This document shows positions 1 through 7,273 of a stretch of DNA of 11,378 nucleotides, in pieces. The notes below the pieces were generated by a model. It did not search any database. It was not told where the DNA came from and saw only the letters and a list, made by a program, of their open reading frames with translations. Made by a program: the position numbers and the translations under genes. Each line of letters starts with the position of its first letter. Positions within the stretch are counted from its first letter, which is position 1. Where the stretch lies: NCBI GenBank assembly GCA_016882555.1, contig VGPQ01000017.1, positions 1 through 11,378 of the forward strand. The letters run 5' to 3'. This DNA is from Cyanobacteria bacterium M_surface_7_m2_040 (GTDB taxonomy: Bacteria > Cyanobacteriota > Cyanobacteriia > PCC-6307 > Cyanobiaceae).

Positions 1-1636
1 TCAGGGTCATCGCCAGGCGATCCAGGCTCAGGTAATCGAGCCCCACATCGAGCAGAAACCGCAGCCGCATGCGGATCTCCCGCAGCACCAGCTCACCGAT
101 CTGGATCTGGCGGGCGTTGAGCTGGGGCTCACTGCCCTCGCTGCTGCCCACCCCCATCAACGCCTCGATGCGAGCGAGGGTCTCGCCCACGCTCACCGCG
201 GTGAGTTCATGGATGCGATAGGGGCCCACCCGCACCGCCAGGGCTTCGGGCTTGAGCCGCAGCCCCTGACAGCTGGCGCAGGGCACCAGCTCCAGGTACT
301 TCTCCAGCTTCTGGCGTATCGCCTCGCCACTGGCATCGCGCAGCTGCCGCTCGAGGATCGGCAGGATGCCCTCAAACGGGCGCACATAGGTCTGGGCCTT
401 GCGGTAGCGGCTATCGGCCTGAATCGCAATCGGCTCGCGCGAGCCATGGAGCAGCACATCGCGCTGCTCATCCGTGAGCTCGTTCCAGGGGGTCTTGAGC
501 TCAAAGCCGAACGCCTCCCCCACCGAATACAGCAGGGAGAAGTAGTAGGCGTTGTCTTTTTCAGCCCAGGGAGCCACCGCCGCATACACCGGCTGACCGG
601 GATCGGGGATCACCCGCTCGGTGGTGAACCGGCGCAGAAAGCCGATGCCATGGCAATCGGCGCAGGCGCCGTAGGGGCTGTTGAACGAGAACAGACGCGG
701 TGAGAGCTCCTCCATCACGGCGCCATGCACCGGGCAGGCGAAGTTCTCCGAATAGAGGCGCTCCTTCTCGAGCGCTTCGGGCAGCTCCTCGCCACCCTTG
801 GGCACCACCTCCACCACAGCCAGTCCCTCGCCGCGCTTCAGCGCCGTGCGCAGCGAATCGGTGAGCCGCTCCTGGATGCCCTCACGGGCCACCAGGCGAT
901 CGACCACCACCTCGATGTTGTGGGCGTGGTTCTTGTCGAGTTCGATGTTGTCGGCCAGCTCGCGCACCTCGCCGTTGATGCGCACCCGGGCAAAGCCCTC
1001 GGCCACCAGGCCGCTGAGCAGCTTGACGTGGGTGCCCTTCTTGCCGCGCACCACCGGAGCGAGCAGCTGGTAGCGGGTGCCCTCGGGCAGGGTCAGGATC
1101 TGATCGACCATCTCGTCGATCGACATCGGCCGGATCGAGCGGTCGCACTGGGGGCAGTGGGGCTCACCGGCGCGGCCAAACAGCAACCGCAGGTAGTCCT
1201 GGATCTCGGTGACCGTGCCAACCGTGGAGCGGGGATTGTGGCTGGTCGATTTCTGATCGATCGAGATGGCCGGCGACAGGCCTTCGATCGCGTCGACATC
1301 AGGCTTGTCGACCTGGCCGAGGAACTGCCGCGCATAGGCCGAGAGGCTCTCGACGTAGCGGCGCTGACCTTCAGCAAAGATTGTGTCGAAGGCCAGCGAG
1401 CTCTTGCCGCTGCCGCTCACACCGGTGAACACCACCAGGCGGTTGCGCGGGATCGTCAGATCGACGTTCTTGAGGTTGTGCTGGCGGGCGCCCCGCACCC
1501 GGATCACATCCTCGAGCGAGCCGCCGCTGAGCACCCGGCTGCCGTCGAGCTTGGCCACCTTCTCGTGCAGGGTGAGCGCAGGCCGGTCCTGGCTTGACTG
1601 TTCCTGATTGGCCTTGCTGCTCTTGGCGCGGGGCAT
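1..1636 (-). CDS. uvrA: UvrA, excinuclease ABC subunit A (5' part; 3' end outside window)
   Basis: UvrA is the damage-sensing ATPase of nucleotide excision repair; it loads UvrB onto lesions. The frame opens with ATG at 1634-1636 and stays open for 545 codons to the window edge, against about 940-970 residues for the family. Walker A GVSGSGKSS lies at residues 72-80, followed by the UvrA-typical stretches RRYVESLSAYARQFLGQ and KSTSHNPRSTVGTVTE. A zinc-binding module is visible as C301-x2-H304 and C325-x2-C328 around SPRLFSFN; a histidine replaces the cysteine of the E. coli C4 motif. A second C453-ASC456 precedes QGLRLKPEA. The sequence stops at AMTL, immediately before the expected SGGE signature of the first ATPase. 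About 43 polar residues precede the VRGARQHNLKN block that lies near the N-terminus of E. coli UvrA, so a later start is possible. It lies 75 bp downstream of the SDR gene on the same strand. No LexA-type box was recognised. Confidence 0.97.
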   Translation of the reverse strand, partial: MPRAKSSKANQEQSSQDRPALTLHEKVAKLDGSRVLSGGSLEDVIRVRGARQHNLKNVDLTIPRNRLVVFTGVSGSGKSSLAFDTIFAEGQRRYVESLSAYARQFLGQVDKPDVDAIEGLSPAISIDQKSTSHNPRSTVGTVTEIQDYLRLLFGRAGEPHCPQCDRSIRPMSIDEMVDQILTLPEGTRYQLLAPVVRGKKGTHVKLLSGLVAEGFARVRINGEVRELADNIELDKNHAHNIEVVVDRLVAREGIQERLTDSLRTALKRGEGLAVVEVVPKGGEELPEALEKERLYSENFACPVHGAVMEELSPRLFSFNSPYGACADCHGIGFLRRFTTERVIPDPGQPVYAAVAPWAEKDNAYYFSLLYSVGEAFGFELKTPWNELTDEQRDVLLHGSREPIAIQADSRYRKAQTYVRPFEGILPILERQLRDASGEAIRQKLEKYLELVPCASCQGLRLKPEALAVRVGPYRIHELTAVSVGETLARIEALMGVGSSEGSEPQLNARQIQIGELVLREIRMRLRFLLDVGLDYLSLDRLAMTL

Positions 1637-1667
1637 CCGGCCGACTCGGGAACAGCCAAGTCTACGG

Positions 1668-1699
1668 GCGCCTTCGGGTGGGATGAGCCCACCCGGCGC
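1668..1699 (-). terminator. Hairpin in the SDR-uvrA interval, possible weak terminator or attenuator
   Basis: CGGGTGGG (1675-1682) and CCCACCCG (1688-1695) form a perfect 8-bp inverted repeat around a 5-nt ATGAG loop. GCGC on each side (1668-1671 and 1696-1699) can extend the stem past a 3-nt bulge. On the minus strand it falls just after the SDR stop codon and about 30 bp before the uvrA start. There is no T-run after it, so it is not a canonical Rho-independent terminator. It could be a processing or attenuation hairpin, or chance in GC-rich DNA. Confidence 0.35.
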
Positions 1700-1711
1700 G
1701 GGATCGGGCGA

Positions 1712-2680
1712 TCAAACGGGCAGCTCCAACGAGGGCAGCCCCTGCCGACACAGCGCCTCACTCACCTGCCAGAAGCGCGCGGCCAGATCCCGGTCCAGGG
1801 CAGCCGGCGCCATCGGCAGGGCTTTGGGCCAACCCTTGATGCCGCCCAGCTCACTGGGGCCGTAATGGCCTCCGGGTTCGGCCTGGGGAGCCGTGAGCGC
1901 AAACAGCTGCGGCAGGGCGCCCTGGGCGGCGCTCTGAAACAGCGGGCCCATCAGGCTGTAGGCGATGCGTTCGACCCGTGAACCATTGGCCGCCACCGAG
2001 GTGGGCTGCAGGTTGGTGCGGGCCAGACCCGGGTGGGCCGCCGCCGACAGCAGCTGTGGCTCGCGGCGCTGCAGCTCCTGGGCGAAGACCACATTGGCGA
2101 GCTTGCTCTGCCCGTAGGCCTTCCAGCGGTCGTAGCGGCGCTCGCCCTGGAGATCGTCAAAGTCGATCTGGCCGAAGTACTGGGCCCCCGAGGTGACCTG
2201 CACAACACGGGGGCTGGCGCTGGCGCGCAGCAGCGGCAGCAGCAGGCGAGTGAGGGCGTAGTGCCCCAGGTGGTTGACGCCAAACTGCAGCTCGAACCCC
2301 TGCGCCGTGAGCGTGCGCGGCGGCGCCATCACGCCGGCATTGTTGAGCAGCAGATCGATCCGCTCGCAGCGCGCGGCCAGCTCGGCCGCGGCCCGGGCCA
2401 CGCTGGCCAGATCAGCCAGGTCGAGCTGGAGCACATCGATCTGCGCTTCGGCCGGAGCACCAGAACTCCCGGAATCCTCACGGTCGGCCTGCAACTGGCG
2501 CCGCGCCTGCTCGGCCTTGTGCAGCGAACGGCAAGCCAGCACCACCGTGGCCCCCCTGGCCGCCAGGGCGCGGGCACTCTCCAGGCCCAGGCCGCTGTTG
2601 GCGCCGGTCACCAGGGCAACCAGCCCGCCCAGATCGGGCATCGCTGTAGCGGTCCAGCGCTGGGGAAACGACGGCGTCAT
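1712..2680 (-). CDS. Short-chain dehydrogenase/reductase, retinol dehydrogenase / protochlorophyllide reductase-like
   Basis: This is a 322-residue NAD(P)-dependent oxidoreductase of the classical to extended SDR fold. Visible landmarks are the Rossmann glycine motif TGANSGLG (25-32), R51 in ACRS (suggesting NADPH preference), LDLAD (86-90), NNAG (113-116), N136 in VNHLGH, S164 in VTS, and the catalytic Y189-x3-K193 in KAYGQSKLAN. The block IDFDDLQGERRY-x2-WKAYGQSKLAN resembles the retinol dehydrogenase, WW-domain oxidoreductase and light-dependent protochlorophyllide reductase branch. The substrate cannot be read from the sequence; the true chlorophyll enzyme is a separate subfamily and this one is probably not it. 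The start at 2680 is preferred over the internal ATG at 2641 because the N-terminal RWTATAMPDLGG resembles the usual lead-in of this branch. A polar insert (EDSGSSGAPAE, about 68-78) sits before the adenine-binding region. It is divergent from vapB and on the same strand as uvrA. Confidence 0.9.
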   Translation of the reverse strand: MTPSFPQRWTATAMPDLGGLVALVTGANSGLGLESARALAARGATVVLACRSLHKAEQARRQLQADREDSGSSGAPAEAQIDVLQLDLADLASVARAAAELAARCERIDLLLNNAGVMAPPRTLTAQGFELQFGVNHLGHYALTRLLLPLLRASASPRVVQVTSGAQYFGQIDFDDLQGERRYDRWKAYGQSKLANVVFAQELQRREPQLLSAAAHPGLARTNLQPTSVAANGSRVERIAYSLMGPLFQSAAQGALPQLFALTAPQAEPGGHYGPSELGGIKGWPKALPMAPAALDRDLAARFWQVSEALCRQGLPSLELPV

Positions 2681-2767
2681 CAGCCACTTTGAAGAGGCGG
2701 CAGGCTAACGACGCTGATCACCGACAACGTCCGGAAGCGCCCGTCGTCCCCGCCCAGGACAACTAAG

Positions 2768-2783
2768 ATGCAGAAATCTGCAT
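2768..2783. promoter_or_regulatory. Palindromic candidate operator of the vapBC module
   Basis: ATGCAGAAATCTGCAT is a 7-bp perfect inverted repeat (ATGCAGA / TCTGCAT) around two central A residues, ending 13 nt before the vapB start. A weak -10-like TAAGAT (2764-2769) overlaps its left edge; no convincing -35 was found. VapB-type antitoxins generally bind palindromes at their own promoter, alone or with the toxin, so autoregulation is the natural reading. The site is also in the divergent interval to the SDR gene and could affect both. The palindrome is seen directly; its function is inferred. Confidence 0.55.
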
Positions 2784-2796
2784 TGATGGTGCCCCC

Positions 2797-3054
2797 ATGC
2801 GCACCACCCTCGATCTCAATGACGACCTGCTCGCCGAAGCCAAGGCTTTCGCGGCCCGCGACAAGCTCACGCTCACCCGGTTGATTGAAGAAGGCCTGGC
2901 CCTACGCCTGCGCCAGGCCAGGCAGCCGGCTACCGCAGCCGGCTACCGCAGCCTTCCTGTGCACCCCGGCCAAGGTGGGCTCAGCGCTGCTGTCCTGAAT
3001 CCCGGCAGCAACCGTTGCCTGCTGGATGCCGCCGACGGTCTCACGGCGCCATGA
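2797..3054 (+). CDS. vapB: VapB-family type II antitoxin
   Basis: This is an 85-residue protein opening with MRTTLDLNDDLLAEAKAFAA, the typical N-terminal strand-helix of VapB-like antitoxins that dimerise and bind the operator. LTRLIEEGLALRLRQ continues the DNA-binding helices (to about residue 39). The C-terminal part, with LPVHPGQGGL and CLLDAADG, resembles the toxin-wrapping tails of antitoxins paired with PIN toxins of this type. The stop codon overlaps the toxin start as ATGA (3051-3054), implying translational coupling. No clear Shine-Dalgarno sequence precedes the ATG. The join between the DNA-binding part and the tail contains a 13-bp tandem repeat that is not a multiple of three (see the repeat entry). 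Family assignment is by motif and context only. Confidence 0.88.
   Translation: MRTTLDLNDDLLAEAKAFAARDKLTLTRLIEEGLALRLRQARQPATAAGYRSLPVHPGQGGLSAAVLNPGSNRCLLDAADGLTAP
2922..2953 (+). repeat. 13-bp tandem repeat, about 2.5 copies, inside vapB
   Basis: GCAGCCGGCTACC occurs at 2922-2934 and again, identical, at 2935-2947, followed by a partial GCAGCC at 2948-2953. The unit is not a multiple of 3, so the two copies are read in different frames (residues about 43-52, QPATAAGYRS). Gain or loss of one copy would frameshift the antitoxin tail. With the present copy number, the N-terminal and C-terminal halves both look like normal VapB sequence. Confidence 0.9.
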
Positions 3055-3485
3055 CACCCGATGTGAACGTGCTGGTGGCAGCGTCGCGCAGCGACCATCC
3101 CCACCACCGCGTGGCCATCAGCTGGCTGGAAGCCGCGATGGGCGCCTGCGCCAGAGGCGAGCGCCTACGCCTGTTGCCCATGGTGACCGCAGGGTTTCTG
3201 CGTCTGGTCACCCATCCACGGGTGTTTGTGAACCCCACGCCCTTGGCAGCGGCCCAGGATTTTCTGGCAGCGCTGCTCGGCACCGATGGGGTGGAGCTGA
3301 TCACCGTGGGCGATGAGTGGCCCCTGCTGGAGCCGCTCTGCAGCAAGCATCAGCTGGTGGGAAACGCCATCAGTGATGGCTGGATCGCAGCAGCTGTTCT
3401 GGCCCGCCAGGAATGCCTGACCACCTTTGATCGGGATTTCACGGCGCTGCTACCCAGCAGGCAACTGCTGTTGCTCGAACCGTGA
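3051..3485 (+). CDS. vapC: VapC-family PIN-domain toxin (ribonuclease)
   Basis: This is a 144-residue PIN-domain protein, the probable RNase toxin neutralised by the preceding antitoxin. The conserved acidic positions are D4 in PDVNVLVAA, D109 in ISDGWIAAA, and D127/D129 in TTFDRDF, which would coordinate the catalytic metal. DHPHH (15-19), GFLRLVTHPRVF (48-59) and the final LLLLEP match the subfamily I know as the Mycobacterium-type PIN family (TIGR00028). The second acidic residue common in PIN domains, usually a Glu near position 40-45, is not evident; GFLR occupies that region. The ATG at 3051 is chosen over an in-frame ATG at 3015 because it places DVNVLV at the N-terminus and gives the ATGA overlap with vapB. 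The gene ends 10 bp from the convergent recN stop. Confidence 0.9.
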   Translation: MTPDVNVLVAASRSDHPHHRVAISWLEAAMGACARGERLRLLPMVTAGFLRLVTHPRVFVNPTPLAAAQDFLAALLGTDGVELITVGDEWPLLEPLCSKHQLVGNAISDGWIAAAVLARQECLTTFDRDFTALLPSRQLLLLEP

Positions 3486-3495
3486 GCTGTTCTGC

Positions 3496-5175
3496 TCATG
3501 CACTGCGCTGCTCCAGCAGGCTGGCGGCATAGCTGAGGGCTTCGCGCTGGCCGCCGCCGGCGAGTTCGGCCAGCTCGGCCTCGCGGGCCTGGGTGTCCCG
3601 CAGGTGGGACACCCGCGTGCGGGTGGCACCGCCTTCCACCACCTTGCTGACGCGGTAATGGTGATCAGCCGCGGCGGCCACCAGGGGCTGGTGGGTCACG
3701 CAGAACACCTGGCGCTGCGCCGCCAGGGCGCTCAACAACTCGCCCATGGCCCCGCTGACCCGGCCGCTCACGCCACTGTCGATCTCATCGAACAGCAGGG
3801 TGACGTGATGATCGGCCGCGGCCAGACAGGTTTTGAGCGCCAGCAGAAAGCGCGACATCTCGCCGCCCGAGGCCACCTCCGCCAAGGGCGCCAGGGGCTG
3901 GCCCGGGTTGGCTGAAAACAGAAACTGCACGCCGTCGGCCCCTTCCTCAGCCGGCGGTGCCGGCTCAATCGCCACGGCAAAGCGCACATGGGTGAGGCCC
4001 ATGAGCCGCAGGGCCGCCATCAGCTGCTGCTCCAACGCAGTGGCAGCGGCCCGGCGGGCCGCAGTCAGGGCTGCATTGGCGACATCACGGTCGCGGCGGG
4101 ACTCGGCTTCGGCGAGCTCGAGCGCCTCCAGCGACGCCTCGGCGCCGCCGGGGGCCAGCTGCTCGCGCAACTGATCGCGCAGGGCGATCAGGGCCGGCAG
4201 GTCCTGGCCATGGCGGCGCTCCAGCGCCTTGAGCTGGGCCATGCGCTCCTGCAGGGCGGCCAGACTCTCGGGATCGCTCTCCAGAGCCCCGCCATAGCGG
4301 TCGAGGTCACGGGCCAGGTCCTGCAGGGCCACCAGGGCATCGCCGCAGGCCTGGGCCAGGGGGCCAGCGCCGGCGGGATCAAGAACAGCCATCTGGGCCA
4401 GCTCCTGCTCACAGGCGGCCAGGTGCTCGAGCGCCGAGGGCACCTCCTCGGCCCCCTCCTGCAGCCGGCCCAGCAAGGTCATCACCCCTTGTTGCAGGCG
4501 CACGCCGTGGGCCAGGCGATCTTGCTCGGCCTGCAGCTGCTGGCGCTCCTGGGGATCCTCCAATTGAGCAGCCTCCAGGTCGGCCAGCAGCTGCTCCTGT
4601 TGCTGGCGCTCGCGCTGCAGCTGATCCCACTGGCTGCGAGCCGTGTCGAGGGCGGCGGCCGCCTGCCGCCAACGGCGAAAGGCCGCGGCCACCGGCTCCA
4701 GGGCGGCGGTCACTCCCTCGCCGCCGAAGCGATCAAGCCAGCGGCGCTGCTGACCCGGGCGTGCCAAGTGCTGGGTCTGGCCCTGCACGGTCAGATCGAG
4801 CACCAGGGGCCTGAGCTCCTGGATCTGCTGGCGGTTCACGGCCACCCCATTGAGGCGATGACGACTGCTGAGGCGCTCCTCACTGAGGCGCCATTCGCGG
4901 CTGAGCAGGAGTTCACCGTCATCGGCCTCCAGCTCCTGCTCGGCCAACCAGCTGCTCAGCGGTGGGGTGAGGCTGAAGCTGGCTTCAATCACCCCACGCT
5001 CACAGCCCTGCCGCAGCAACCGCGGCCCCACGCCCCCCAACAGCGCATCGAGCGCATCGAGCAGGATCGATTTGCCCGCACCCGTTTCGCCGGTGAGCAC
5101 CGTGAACCCCGGGCCGAAGCGCAACTCCAGGCTTTCGATCAGGGCAATGTTCTCGAGCCTCAGACCGGTGAGCAC
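3496..5175 (-). CDS. recN: RecN, DNA double-strand break repair ATPase
   Basis: RecN is an SMC-like ATPase acting in the cytoplasm at double-strand breaks. The 559-residue protein is close to the family norm (about 550). It begins LTGLRLENIALIESLELRF, with Walker A GETGAGKS at 29-36. A long Gln/Glu/Leu/Arg-rich middle (about 155-385) fits the coiled-coil arms. The ABC signature ASGGEMSRF follows (SGGE 436-439), then Walker B TLLFDEIDSGVSG with D463-E464, and the conserved CVTHQPLVAAAADHHYRV. The start codon is GTG at 5173-5175, giving the usual RecN N-terminus with no extension. It is divergent from the ABC1 kinase gene (100-bp interval) and convergent with vapC. No SOS-type operator was recognised upstream. 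Confidence 0.97.
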   Translation of the reverse strand: MLTGLRLENIALIESLELRFGPGFTVLTGETGAGKSILLDALDALLGGVGPRLLRQGCERGVIEASFSLTPPLSSWLAEQELEADDGELLLSREWRLSEERLSSRHRLNGVAVNRQQIQELRPLVLDLTVQGQTQHLARPGQQRRWLDRFGGEGVTAALEPVAAAFRRWRQAAAALDTARSQWDQLQRERQQQEQLLADLEAAQLEDPQERQQLQAEQDRLAHGVRLQQGVMTLLGRLQEGAEEVPSALEHLAACEQELAQMAVLDPAGAGPLAQACGDALVALQDLARDLDRYGGALESDPESLAALQERMAQLKALERRHGQDLPALIALRDQLREQLAPGGAEASLEALELAEAESRRDRDVANAALTAARRAAATALEQQLMAALRLMGLTHVRFAVAIEPAPPAEEGADGVQFLFSANPGQPLAPLAEVASGGEMSRFLLALKTCLAAADHHVTLLFDEIDSGVSGRVSGAMGELLSALAAQRQVFCVTHQPLVAAAADHHYRVSKVVEGGATRTRVSHLRDTQAREAELAELAGGGQREALSYAASLLEQRSA

Positions 5176-5199
5176 GGCAGTCTCCGCAGGCGCATCGGT

Positions 5200-5212
5200 G
5201 GTCGGCCCGACC
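5200..5212. promoter_or_regulatory. Short palindrome between recN and the ABC1 kinase gene
   Basis: GGTCGG-C-CCGACC is a perfect 6-bp inverted repeat around one base, in the 100-bp divergent interval. It lies 25 bp upstream of the recN start and 63 bp upstream of the kinase start, where a regulator or overlapping promoters could act. It does not resemble a cyanobacterial LexA box. GC-rich DNA makes such palindromes fairly common, so this is only a candidate. Confidence 0.25.
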
Positions 5213-5275
5213 GTAGCGGCTTGCTCTTTCGTTTAGAAGGGGGTCGGTGCCAAGCCGCCGGCCGCCACCTCAGCC

Positions 5276-7261
5276 ATGGTCCATTCCAGTTCGCAAGCCA
5301 CTGCCGATCCCCAGGAAGGCAGCGCGGCCGCCGTTGCAGCATCCTCTGCGGCGGGCACGGCAACGGTTGAAATCAGCGACTTCATCGAAGCCGCCGGCCT
5401 GCTGGAGTACGACCCCGAAGCGATCACGCGCATCTACGCCGGACACCCCGGGCGCCTGCTGAAACGCTTCTGGCAGACCCTGATGCCAATTGGGCTCTAC
5501 CTGCTGGGTGTGGGCTTCGACTGGTTGATCCAGCGCCTCAAGGACCCCGACCATGCCCGCGCCCGTGCCAAGGAAGCCGCCGATCTGGTGGCATCGCTGG
5601 GTCCGGCCTTCATCAAGGCCGGCCAGGCCCTGAGCACCCGGCCCGACATCGTGCCGCCACTGCTGCTCGAGGAGCTGGCCCAGCTGCAGGACCAGCTGCC
5701 GGGCTTCGACTCAGCGCTGGCGATGGCCTGCATCGAAGAAGACCTGGGGGCGCCGGTCAGCGAGATCTACGCCGAATTGGAGCTTGAGCCGATCTCAGCC
5801 GCATCGCTGGGCCAGGTGCACCGCGGTGTGCTCCACAACGGCGAGAGGGTGGCAGTCAAGGTGCAGGGGCCCGGCCTGCGCGAGCAGATCACGCTTGATC
5901 TCTACATCGTGCGCAACATCGCCGCCTGGCTCAACCGCAACGTGGGCCTGATCCGCAGCGACCTGGTGGCGCTGATCGACGAGCTGGGCAAGCGGGTGTT
6001 CGAGGAGATGGACTATTTCAATGAAGCCTCGAACGCTGAAAAGTTCGCCCAGCTGCACGCCCACAACCCCCGCATCGCCGTACCGCGCATTCACCACGAG
6101 GCCACCAGCCGCCGCGTGCTCACGATGGAGTGGATCGACGGCGTCAAGCTCACCAACCTCGAGGCGGTGCGCGAGCTGGGCTTCGATCCCGACGACATGG
6201 TGCAGGTGGGGGTCGACTGCAGCCTGCAGCAGCTGCTGGAGCACGGTTTCTTCCACGCCGATCCCCACCCCGGCAACCTGCTGGCCTTGGCCGACGGGCG
6301 CCTGGCCTACCTCGATTTCGGCATGATGAGCGAGGTGAGCCGCGAGAGCCGCACCGGCCTGATCCAGGCGGTGGTGCACCTGGTCAACCGCAATTTCGGC
6401 AAGCTCTCCAAGGATTTCGTCAGCCTTGGGTTTCTGGCCGAAGACGTGAACCTTGAGCCGATCGTGCCGGCGTTTGAAACGGTGTTCGGCCAGGCCCTCG
6501 AGCAGGGGGTGAGCCGCATGGACTTCAAGGCCGTCACCGACGACCTCAGCGGCGTCATGTACCGCTTCCCATTCCGGGTGCCGCCGTACTACGCCCTGAT
6601 CATCCGCTCGCTGGTGACGCTGGAGGGCATCGCCCTCAGCGTCGATCCCGACTTCAAGATCCTGGGCGCCGCCTACCCCTATTTCGCCCGTCGGCTGATG
6701 GAAGATCCCGATCCATCACTGCGCCAGAGCCTCAAGGAGATGCTGTTTGACGGTGAAGTGTTCCGCTGGCAGCGGCTCGACAACCTGGTGGCCAGCGCCG
6801 CCCAGGGCAGCCAACTGGATCTGGAAGGCCTGCTCGATCAGGTGATCGCCTTTCTGTTCTCAGACAACGGCGGTCTGCTGCGCCAGCAACTGGTCACAGC
6901 CGCCGTGGAACAGCTCGACAGCCTGGCCTGGCGCACCACCTTGAGTCTGAGCCGGCGCCTGCCAGCCGGTCTGCAGGCTCTGCAACCCCCAGGGCTGAGG
7001 GAACTGGCCTCAAGACACGACGAGAGCAGCGAATCCCTGCTGCTGAATCTGGAACCGATTCGCCAGCTGGTGCGCATTCTCAATGCCCTGCCGGGCTTTG
7101 AACCCCAGCTGCTGCTGAGCCGGTTACCGCAGGTGCTGGCTGCGCCGGGATTCCGGCGCATGGGTCTCGATCTGGCCCAGGGCCTGGCCGAGCGCAGCCT
7201 CGTGCGACTGCTGCGCGACGTGATGGCCAGCCCGACTCAGGGAGCGTTGCAGCCGGCCTAA
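5276..7261 (+). CDS. ABC1/UbiB/AarF-family atypical kinase
   Basis: This 661-residue protein belongs to the ABC1 (ADCK/UbiB/AarF) protein-kinase-like family, which in bacteria and plastids is linked to isoprenoid-quinone, tocopherol and membrane lipid homeostasis. Family marks, in order, are the KxGQ motif KAGQALSTRPD (114-124), the Ala-rich nucleotide loop ISAASLGQVHRG (173-184), the VAIK-type lysine K195 in VAVKVQ, the catalytic loop HADPHPGN (327-334), and the metal-binding DFG (347-349). A hydrophobic stretch near 69-80 precedes KxGQ. The first 30 residues are Ala/Ser/Gln-rich and probably not part of the fold, but no later in-frame start gives a better N-terminus. The C-terminal 180 residues are helical and not recognised. 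It leads a tight plus-strand run with the next two genes. Whether it phosphorylates anything or works only as an ATPase is unknown. Confidence 0.93.
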   Translation: MVHSSSQATADPQEGSAAAVAASSAAGTATVEISDFIEAAGLLEYDPEAITRIYAGHPGRLLKRFWQTLMPIGLYLLGVGFDWLIQRLKDPDHARARAKEAADLVASLGPAFIKAGQALSTRPDIVPPLLLEELAQLQDQLPGFDSALAMACIEEDLGAPVSEIYAELELEPISAASLGQVHRGVLHNGERVAVKVQGPGLREQITLDLYIVRNIAAWLNRNVGLIRSDLVALIDELGKRVFEEMDYFNEASNAEKFAQLHAHNPRIAVPRIHHEATSRRVLTMEWIDGVKLTNLEAVRELGFDPDDMVQVGVDCSLQQLLEHGFFHADPHPGNLLALADGRLAYLDFGMMSEVSRESRTGLIQAVVHLVNRNFGKLSKDFVSLGFLAEDVNLEPIVPAFETVFGQALEQGVSRMDFKAVTDDLSGVMYRFPFRVPPYYALIIRSLVTLEGIALSVDPDFKILGAAYPYFARRLMEDPDPSLRQSLKEMLFDGEVFRWQRLDNLVASAAQGSQLDLEGLLDQVIAFLFSDNGGLLRQQLVTAAVEQLDSLAWRTTLSLSRRLPAGLQALQPPGLRELASRHDESSESLLLNLEPIRQLVRILNALPGFEPQLLLSRLPQVLAAPGFRRMGLDLAQGLAERSLVRLLRDVMASPTQGALQPA

Positions 7262-7273
7262 AGTCGATTCCAC

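Noticed and set aside
725..1597. Plus-strand open frame (290 codons) antisense to uvrA
   Set aside because: The opposite strand encodes unmistakable UvrA motifs, and this frame shows only codon-complement composition.
2033..2692. Plus-strand open frame (219 codons) antisense to the SDR gene
   Set aside because: The SDR frame has all family motifs; this one has none.
3015..3050. Upstream in-frame ATG that would add 12 residues to VapC
   Set aside because: PIN toxins normally begin a few residues before the first Asp, and the ATG at 3051 gives the usual ATGA overlap with the antitoxin.
3988..5370. Long plus-strand open frame (460 codons) antisense to recN
   Set aside because: It is rich in Gln, Leu, Gly and His with no recognisable domain, and lies opposite a well-conserved recN. 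Long antisense frames are expected in GC-rich coding DNA.
5795..6379. Minus-strand open frame (194 codons) antisense to the ABC1 kinase
   Set aside because: It is a His/Val/Gln-rich shadow of a conserved kinase region and matches no family I recognise.
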